A stretch of 64,000 nt of DNA from an uncultured Hyphomonas sp. (GTDB taxonomy: Bacteria; Pseudomonadota; Alphaproteobacteria; Caulobacterales; Hyphomonadaceae): NCBI RefSeq assembly GCF_963678875.1, contig NZ_OY787456.1, positions 682,001-746,000 on the forward strand. Direction: 5' to 3'. This document shows positions 58,972 to 64,000 of the stretch, one piece after another. The notes under the pieces are model-generated. The model was not told where the DNA came from and ran no database searches. It saw only the letters and a list, made by a program, of their open reading frames with translations. Within the stretch, counting starts at the first letter, position 1; every line of letters starts with the position of its first letter. Position numbers and translations under genes: made by a program.

Positions 58972-60897
58972 CTATTTGTCCGCGCCGCCGAACTCGCCAG
59001 CCGCGTGGACCTGATCGCGGAATGATTTCTTTTCCACATCGCAGAGCATCCTGTTGGAATTGATCGTGGCGAGTGTTGTGGGGGAGCGAAGTGTTTCACC
59101 GTCTCCCGCCACGCAGGCAATCTTGATGGTGTGCCGGTCTTTGCCGAGGTCGATGGTGCGGCTCATCACACGGGTTTCACCGTCGTTCAGATTGACATCG
59201 CGGCATGACTTCACCAACTCGTCGAGGGCATCGGACGTTGCTTCCATCCGGCTTTCGAAGGCGGGGCCGAATTTGTCGCCGACCAGGGTTTCCAGCTTGA
59301 GGGATTTTGCTTCGAGGCTCGCTTCGAGCGCCTGCGTCATCCGTTCGATTTCCGGTTCCATGTCCTTCTCATGGGCGCTGGCCCGGGCCTCGTACGCAGC
59401 CGAAACGCTTTCTGCGCGCTTCTCGATGTCATTGCCCCATGTTTCCCATTTGCGGCCCCAGGCTTCCCAGTCCTGCTCGGACATCGCGCCATCCATGCCT
59501 GGGACATCGATGTTCACATGGATGTCGTTCAGATCTTGCATGAGGGCCTGGAAATCGGCGTCGTCTTCCGGAGAGAAGGCGGGCATGTTGGCGGTGAACC
59601 CGGCCACGATCTGGCTGATCTGGTTGCCTTCCTCGGTCATCTCCCGGCTGAGGCGGCTGATTTCGGCATTGAACTCCGGTCCGGGGGCGAGGCCTTCGAA
59701 AGGTTCGCCGAGGACGATGATGCGGCGATCGGGGATGAGCTTGCCATCGAGATAGACGGTGCCGCTTTCCATCTGGAGGGCGCGGTGCTCAAGTTCACCT
59801 GCATTGGCCGGTACGGACGAGGTTGCGATCAGGGCGGCCGCACCAAGAATAGCGGTCGCTGTTCCACCGGCGAGGCGGCGGGTGCGGGTTGGCGCCGGTT
59901 GCGTCATGCGGCTGAGGCGCTCTTTCAGGGCATGGGCCAGCGGCAGGCCGGCCCCGGCGGGCAGGCGCTCCTGCGAGGCAGACTTCACCGCCTTGATCAG
60001 CGTGGCGCCGTAGGCATGCGGTGACGCAGTGCCGGTCTTCAGCACATCCGCATCACAGGCGGCTTCCTGGTCTGTGCGGAAGGCGCGGTGAGCGTAATAG
60101 GCCAGCGGGTTGAACCACATACAGGCGATGAAAACCTCGGCCAGCAGCAAGGCCCACAGGTCGCCGCGGCGGACATGGGTCAGCTCATGGGCGATCGCGG
60201 CGCGCTGCTGGGTGTCGTCATAATCCATCTCGAACCAGGCCGGCAGCAGGACCACCGGGCGGGCGAGGCCGGTCACGAGCGGGCCGGACGAGATGAAGCT
60301 GGACGCAATCACCGGCAGGCGCTTCAGGCCGACCTGCGCGCTGACTTGCTGCGCAACGCGCTGCAGGCGTGGTGAGACGTTCATGGCTTCGCGTTTGACG
60401 GTCTGCATGAACACATGCTGGCGCCACAGGCTGAGGCCGAAAGCGAAGAGGGCTCCGCCTGCCCAGACGAGGAACAGGCCTGGCACCAGCACGTCAGACA
60501 AAATGTCCGCCAGGGAGTGCGACGGGACCAGACCGCCCGCAATCGCGCTGTCCGCAAGAGGTGGGGCGGGCAGGGCGGCCGGGGCAGGCGAAGAAGCGGC
60601 AAGCATCGGCAGAACGGCTTCCGGTGCGGCGGTGATGGCAAGGGCGCCCGCCGGTTCTGCGGCGTCCGAGGGCGCCGAGCGGGGCAGGCCCAGAAGCGGC
60701 ATCAGCGACACCGGGATCTGCAGCGGCGGCAGGACCAGACGCGCCAGCGGAAGGGCCCACAGGGCATAGGCGACGCCGGCGCCGAAATGCTTCGCGACAG
60801 GTTTGCGCGCAACCAGCACCAGCGCGATCAGGACCGAGACGGCCAGAACGGTCTGCAGGGCGGATGTCATGTCAGGAAGGAAGGTCAGGCCGCTCAT
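58972..60897 (-). CDS. M56-family (BlaR1-type) membrane metalloprotease with unusual C-terminal domain
   Basis: Zinc protease that in BlaR1 systems cleaves a BlaI repressor. Spans occur at about 11-30, 42-62, 136-158 and 245-265. The HEXXH motif is HELTH at 237-241, with a possible third ligand Glu in RTDQEAACDAD. After a span at about 345-365 comes a 270-residue C-terminal part, strongly charged and coiled-coil-like (EIERMTQALEASLEAKSLK), ending in a Cys-containing segment. No penicillin-binding sensor domain is visible, so the signal is probably not a beta-lactam. 641 residues; the stop region shares four bases with the BlaI gene. Confidence 0.88.
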   Translation of the reverse strand: MSGLTFLPDMTSALQTVLAVSVLIALVLVARKPVAKHFGAGVAYALWALPLARLVLPPLQIPVSLMPLLGLPRSAPSDAAEPAGALAITAAPEAVLPMLAASSPAPAALPAPPLADSAIAGGLVPSHSLADILSDVLVPGLFLVWAGGALFAFGLSLWRQHVFMQTVKREAMNVSPRLQRVAQQVSAQVGLKRLPVIASSFISSGPLVTGLARPVVLLPAWFEMDYDDTQQRAAIAHELTHVRRGDLWALLLAEVFIACMWFNPLAYYAHRAFRTDQEAACDADVLKTGTASPHAYGATLIKAVKSASQERLPAGAGLPLAHALKERLSRMTQPAPTRTRRLAGGTATAILGAAALIATSSVPANAGELEHRALQMESGTVYLDGKLIPDRRIIVLGEPFEGLAPGPEFNAEISRLSREMTEEGNQISQIVAGFTANMPAFSPEDDADFQALMQDLNDIHVNIDVPGMDGAMSEQDWEAWGRKWETWGNDIEKRAESVSAAYEARASAHEKDMEPEIERMTQALEASLEAKSLKLETLVGDKFGPAFESRMEATSDALDELVKSCRDVNLNDGETRVMSRTIDLGKDRHTIKIACVAGDGETLRSPTTLATINSNRMLCDVEKKSFRDQVHAAGEFGGADK

Positions 60898-61256
60898 TTC
60901 TTCAGGTCCCCCAGCAGGCGTTCAAGTTCTTCGATGTCTTCCGGTGTCAGGCCGCGCGTGTCGGCGAGGTGTGCGACCAGCGGGGCGGCGCGGCCGGAGA
61001 AGACGCGGTCCACGAACTGGCCCGCGGCCTTTGCCTTGTAGGCGCCCTCTTCGATGATCGGATAATAGAGGTAACGGCGTCCGTCTTCTTCGGTCCGGAG
61101 CGCGCCTTTCTCGACCAGGCGGGCCAGCAGGGTTTTCACCGTGCGGCTGGTCCAGTCTTTCTCATCTCCCAGGGCCTCATGAACATCGGATGCGGCGAGG
61201 CCCGGCGATTGCCAGAGCACGCTCATCACGTCGAGTTCGGCGGCGGAAATTTTCAT
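60894..61256 (-). CDS. BlaI/MecI-family transcriptional repressor
   Basis: 120 residues. The winged helix (about 1-75) carries the family segment WTSRTVKTLLARLVEKGALR. The C-terminal dimerisation part is short. It heads the operon with the M56 protease and overlaps it by four bases. Two dyads GACTAC-N4-GTGGTC stand just upstream, so it probably represses its own operon until cleaved. No beta-lactamase gene is near, hence the target process is open. Confidence 0.92.
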   Translation of the reverse strand: MKISAAELDVMSVLWQSPGLAASDVHEALGDEKDWTSRTVKTLLARLVEKGALRTEEDGRRYLYYPIIEEGAYKAKAAGQFVDRVFSGRAAPLVAHLADTRGLTPEDIEELERLLGDLKK

Positions 61257-61275
61257 CTCGGGGACTCTCCGGTAA

Positions 61276-61291
61276 GACTACGGATGTGGTC
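61276..61291. promoter_or_regulatory. BlaI-type operator, proximal copy
   Basis: GACTACGGATGTGGTC, 20 bases upstream of the repressor start. It resembles the staphylococcal MecI/BlaI operator core TACTACATATGTAGTA. Confidence 0.7.
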
Positions 61292-61300
61292 ATAAGATAT

Positions 61301-61316
61301 GACTACAAACGTGGTC
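61301..61316. promoter_or_regulatory. BlaI-type operator, distal copy
   Basis: GACTACAAACGTGGTC, exactly 25 bp from the proximal copy; the arms match it at every position. Confidence 0.7.
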
Positions 61317-61463
61317 AATGGGATTCTTCGAAGACTCGCGTGACAAGTTCGTAAGGTCAGGTTTTGATGCGCGCTCCTGCGTGTGCGGCTTCAATTCCGT
61401 CGAGCGCTCCTGTAGGAGAAATGGAAGGTCCCGGGGCCGGGGTCAGAGTGAGGGTAAAGGTAG

Positions 61464-62210
61464 ATGAACCGAAGGATGCTGGGAGCGCTGAGCCTGGCGC
61501 TTCTCACGGCAGGCTGTGCTGAAACCGGCACAAGCGGCGAGTTTGGCCGCGTACTGGGAGAGGTCCTTGGTTCCGCCACCACACCTGACGCCCAGGGCGC
61601 ATTGAGTGTTGCCGAGATCGATGCGGGCCTGCGCGAAGCCTTGACGGTCGGCACCAATCTGGTCGCCAGCCAGCTGGGTCAGGCCAATGGCTATTATGGC
61701 GATCCGAAAATCCGTATCCCGCTTCCCAAGACCTACCGGACCATCCAGACCAATCTTGCCAAAGTCGGTGCCAGCGGCCCGCTGGATGACCTTGAGCTGC
61801 GCATGAACCGCGCGGCAGAGGATTCGGTGCCGGAAGCGCAGGCGCTGATTCTCGGCGCGATCCGCAACATGACGATCAGTGATGCGCTGAACATCCTGAA
61901 TGGCGGGGATACGGCGGCGACCGATTACCTGCGTTCCAGAACCGAAACCCAGTTGCGCGCGGCCTTCACGCCCTATGCCCGCGATGCCTTGTCAAAGTCC
62001 GGTGCTTTCACGGCGATGGAAAGCGTGGCCGGCCAGTATGGCGCTGGCGGAATCACGTCCAGCCTGCAGGCCGACCTGACCAATCATGCGGTGGACTACG
62101 GCCTCGACGGCATTTTCCTCTATGTCGCTGAAGAAGAGAAGAAGATCCGGGAGAACCCGGTTGCGCGAACCACGGAGCTGCTGCGGCGCGTATTCGGGAA
62201 TCGCGGCTGA
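61464..62210 (+). CDS. DUF4197 lipoprotein
   Basis: 248 residues. The signal peptide has lipobox TAGC with Cys18. The mature protein is the helical DUF4197 domain, with AGLREALTVGTNLVASQLG, IRIPLP and the LDDLELRMNRAAE and YGLDGIFLYVAEEEKKIRENP segments. Function unknown; homologues are periplasmic or outer-membrane lipoproteins. The stop shares one base with the next start. Confidence 0.9.
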   Translation: MNRRMLGALSLALLTAGCAETGTSGEFGRVLGEVLGSATTPDAQGALSVAEIDAGLREALTVGTNLVASQLGQANGYYGDPKIRIPLPKTYRTIQTNLAKVGASGPLDDLELRMNRAAEDSVPEAQALILGAIRNMTISDALNILNGGDTAATDYLRSRTETQLRAAFTPYARDALSKSGAFTAMESVAGQYGAGGITSSLQADLTNHAVDYGLDGIFLYVAEEEKKIRENPVARTTELLRRVFGNRG

Positions 62211-63187
62211 TGCGTCGATTTGCAACTGAGATGAAAGCCGGTGGCAAGCTGGCCGGGATCGAGTTCGGCGATCCGATCAAACCATTCGCAGCTGTCTGGA
62301 TCCACGCCACGGGCTTCAATGCCATGACCTACCAGTCCTTGCTGGCGCCGCTGGGCCTTCGCCAGCGTGTCGCGGCGCTGGACATGCGCGGCCATGGCTG
62401 TTCGACCATGCCGGCAAAGCCCGGCCGCCTGAAATCCTGGCACCGTTACCGCGACGATGTGATCGAGTGGCTGGAGAAGGAAGCACCGCAAGGCGTCGTG
62501 CTGAGCGGACACTCCATGGGTGCGACCGTCGCGCTGCTGGTGGCCGGAAAACGGCCGGACCTGGTAAAGGGACTTGTGCTGGCAGATCCGGTGATCATGC
62601 CGCGGGTCTATTATTTCTGGAAACATGTCTTCCCGCCGGTCACCTGGATCGCGAACCGGAACATGCTGGCGCGCGGTGCGAAGAAGCGGCGGGCGGAATT
62701 TCCGTCATTCCGCGAGGCGCTGGAATCCTACACCGGCCGGGGCGCATTCACGACCTGGCGCGAGCCTTTCCTGGCAGATTACCTGCTCGACGGGATCGAC
62801 CGGGTGGATCACAACAGTGCCCAGAGTGAAGAACAGGTCTGGCGTCTGACCTGCGATCCGAAATGGGAGTCGGCGACCTTCGCCGCCCAGCGGAACCAGC
62901 CATGGCGCGCCTTGCGGAAAGTGCGCAAGCACAAGATTCCGATCATTGTGCTGCGGCCGAACCGGTCCTCGGTGATTTCCCCGAAAGTGCGGGCACAGAT
63001 CATCCTGATGAACCAGGCCCTGATGATGAAGGGCGTGCGCGGGACAACCCACTTCCTGCCCATGGAAGCGCCTTATGAAGTGCGCGATGCGCTGTCCGCC
63101 TTCATTGCGCGGCTGGTCGAGCGGTTCACGCTGGAAGAGGATTCGGACGTGTCCCGGTCCCTCAGCATCCGCCGCCGCAGGGCATAG
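62210..63187 (+). CDS. alpha/beta hydrolase
   Basis: 325 residues. The HATGFNAMTY oxyanion region, the nucleophile motif GHSMG with Ser, an acidic candidate around VLADPV, and a His in GTTHFLP give a standard catalytic triad order. No signal peptide. Substrate unknown. The ATG overlaps the DUF4197 stop (TGATG), so the two are coupled. Confidence 0.87.
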   Translation: MRRFATEMKAGGKLAGIEFGDPIKPFAAVWIHATGFNAMTYQSLLAPLGLRQRVAALDMRGHGCSTMPAKPGRLKSWHRYRDDVIEWLEKEAPQGVVLSGHSMGATVALLVAGKRPDLVKGLVLADPVIMPRVYYFWKHVFPPVTWIANRNMLARGAKKRRAEFPSFREALESYTGRGAFTTWREPFLADYLLDGIDRVDHNSAQSEEQVWRLTCDPKWESATFAAQRNQPWRALRKVRKHKIPIIVLRPNRSSVISPKVRAQIILMNQALMMKGVRGTTHFLPMEAPYEVRDALSAFIARLVERFTLEEDSDVSRSLSIRRRRA

Positions 63188-63196
63188 GTTCGGCTG

Positions 63197-63664
63197 TTAC
63201 CAGAGCGGGCGGTCCGGCGAGGCCGATTGGGCGAGCTTTTCCATCAGGCGGGTCAGCTCCTGACGTTCTTCCGGCGTCAGCACGGATTCCAGTGCCTGTT
63301 CTTCCGAAATCGCCATCGGCACGATGTCATCGTAAACGGCCTGTCCGGCAGGCGTGAGGAACAGCATTGAGCGCCTTGCGTCCTCCTCGGAGGATTTCCG
63401 TTCCAGATAACCGACCTCGATCAGCCCGGCGACGGCCCGGCTGACGGCCACCTTGTCCATCGCCGTGCGCTGGCCGATCTCGGTGGCACTGATGCCCGGC
63501 GCATCGCCGGTCACCGCCATGACGCGCCATTGCCAGATCGAGAGGCCGAATTCGCGATCATAGATATCTGCGATCCGCCGCGAAATCGTGTTGGACAGCA
63601 CGGACAGCCGGTAGGGCAGGAATTCGCGCAGTCTTAGCTGAGGTGTCCGGGAAGGGTCGGGCAT
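63197..63664 (-). CDS. MarR-family regulator divergent from hppD
   Basis: 155 residues with a winged helix (about 40-110: ISATEIGQRTAMDKVAVSRAVAGL and DARRSMLFLT). Divergent from the 4-hydroxyphenylpyruvate dioxygenase gene across 84 bases that hold a palindrome; control of tyrosine/phenylpyruvate breakdown, with an aromatic acid as ligand, is the natural inference. It converges with the hydrolase gene with 9 bases between stops. Confidence 0.9.
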   Translation of the reverse strand: MPDPSRTPQLRLREFLPYRLSVLSNTISRRIADIYDREFGLSIWQWRVMAVTGDAPGISATEIGQRTAMDKVAVSRAVAGLIEVGYLERKSSEEDARRSMLFLTPAGQAVYDDIVPMAISEEQALESVLTPEERQELTRLMEKLAQSASPDRPLW

Positions 63665-63700
63665 GGCGGGTCCATTCGTGCTTGCCTTGGAGGCAATAAA

Positions 63701-63718
63701 TAGTTACATATGAAACTA
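63701..63718. promoter_or_regulatory. MarR operator between regulator and hppD
   Basis: TAGTTACATATGAAACTA, palindromic except for one central pair, with an NdeI-like CATATG centre. It sits 36 bases from the regulator start and 30 from the hppD start. Confidence 0.65.
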
Positions 63719-63748
63719 AATCTGATTAACGTAATACGGAGAGAACCC

Positions 63749-64000
63749 ATGGCCGACCTGTTTGACAACCCTGCAGGCCTCGACGGATTCGAGTTCATCG
63801 AGTTTTCCGCGCCTGAAAAAGGCGTGCTGGAGCCTGTTTTCGAAACCATGGGTTTCACGAAAGTGGCCCGTCATCGCTCGAAAGACGTGGAGCTTTGGCG
63901 TCAGGGTGGCATCAACCTGATCACCAATTACGAGCCGAAATCCGCCGCCTGGTATTTCTCGCGCGAGCACGGGCCCTCGGCCTGTGGCATGGGCTTTCGC
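63749..64000 (+). CDS. hppD: 4-hydroxyphenylpyruvate dioxygenase, 5' part
   Basis: Converts 4-hydroxyphenylpyruvate to homogentisate in tyrosine degradation. The first 84 codons are in the window: MADLFDNPAGLDGFEFIEFS is the characteristic bacterial start, followed by METMGFTKVARHRSKDVELW-like text (seen as FETMGFTKVARHRSKDVELW) of the N-terminal vicinal-oxygen-chelate domain. The iron ligands lie beyond the edge. The ATG at 63749 follows GGAGAG. The gene continues past 64000. Confidence 0.93.
   Translation, partial: MADLFDNPAGLDGFEFIEFSAPEKGVLEPVFETMGFTKVARHRSKDVELWRQGGINLITNYEPKSAAWYFSREHGPSACGMGFR

Overview
The window is GC-rich chromosomal DNA from an alphaproteobacterium, most likely a Hyphomonadaceae/Caulobacterales relative such as Hyphomonas. 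That placement is inference. It rests on a PleC-like sensor kinase, exact CtrA-type motifs (TTAA-N7-TTAAC), a TonB-dependent siderophore receptor operon, a RamB/ScfR-type glyoxylate-shunt regulator, and gene content typical of aerobic aquatic alphaproteobacteria. No phage, insertion sequence, CRISPR array or integrated plasmid was seen. About 54 protein genes and one tRNA are supported, and coding density is high.

Layout. 1-7.3 kb: end of an unknown gene, nadE, a PilJ-N/PAS/GGDEF diguanylate cyclase, parE and an Old Yellow Enzyme. 7.3-10.1 kb: lon behind a heat-shock-like promoter, then tRNA-Val(UAC). 10.2-15.1 kb: a ScfR/RamB regulator divergent from aceB-aceA, with an AT-rich control region full of TTTACA/TGTAAA elements. 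15.4-20.8 kb: an iron operon (TonB receptor, esterase, two small membrane proteins, PepSY-TM protein) with three start/stop overlaps. 20.8-27.6 kb: an FAD oxidoreductase, a degenerate histidine kinase that has lost its phospho-acceptor His, a GT-C-like membrane protein and a Baeyer-Villiger-type monooxygenase. 27.8-33.5 kb: mreB-mreC-mreD-mrdA-rodA, the elongasome cluster, with an exact CtrA-type box upstream. 33.5-40.7 kb: a Na+ symporter, proline iminopeptidase, a lipoprotein, DUF423, a thioesterase, an unknown 370-residue protein, a serine hydrolase and a TetR regulator. 40.7-43.8 kb: an EmrAB-type efflux pair under a tandem TetR operator. 43.7-48.3 kb: a dipeptide epimerase and an Mla-type lipid-transport operon (STAS-MlaE fusion, MlaF, MlaD, lipoprotein). 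48.3-51.8 kb: two adjacent acyl-CoA dehydrogenases, an unknown 191-residue protein and a VanZ-like protein. 51.9-56.9 kb: pepN and a PleC-like kinase interrupted by a frameshift. 56.9-64 kb: a histidine phosphatase, a KdsB-like transferase, a lipoprotein, an M56/BlaI sensor-repressor pair with twin operators, a DUF4197 lipoprotein, an alpha/beta hydrolase, a MarR regulator, and the start of 4-hydroxyphenylpyruvate dioxygenase with a palindromic operator.

Most genes are housekeeping (NAD synthesis, chromosome decatenation, proteolysis, wall elongation, outer-membrane lipid transport, Kdo activation) or carbon and iron acquisition. The most unusual items are the catalytically incomplete histidine kinase, the frameshift in the PleC-like kinase, the M56 protein with an unfamiliar C-terminal domain and no beta-lactamase nearby, and a TA-rich ~11-bp phased repeat present in two distant intergenic gaps. 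Promoters and operators were read by eye. No searches were run.
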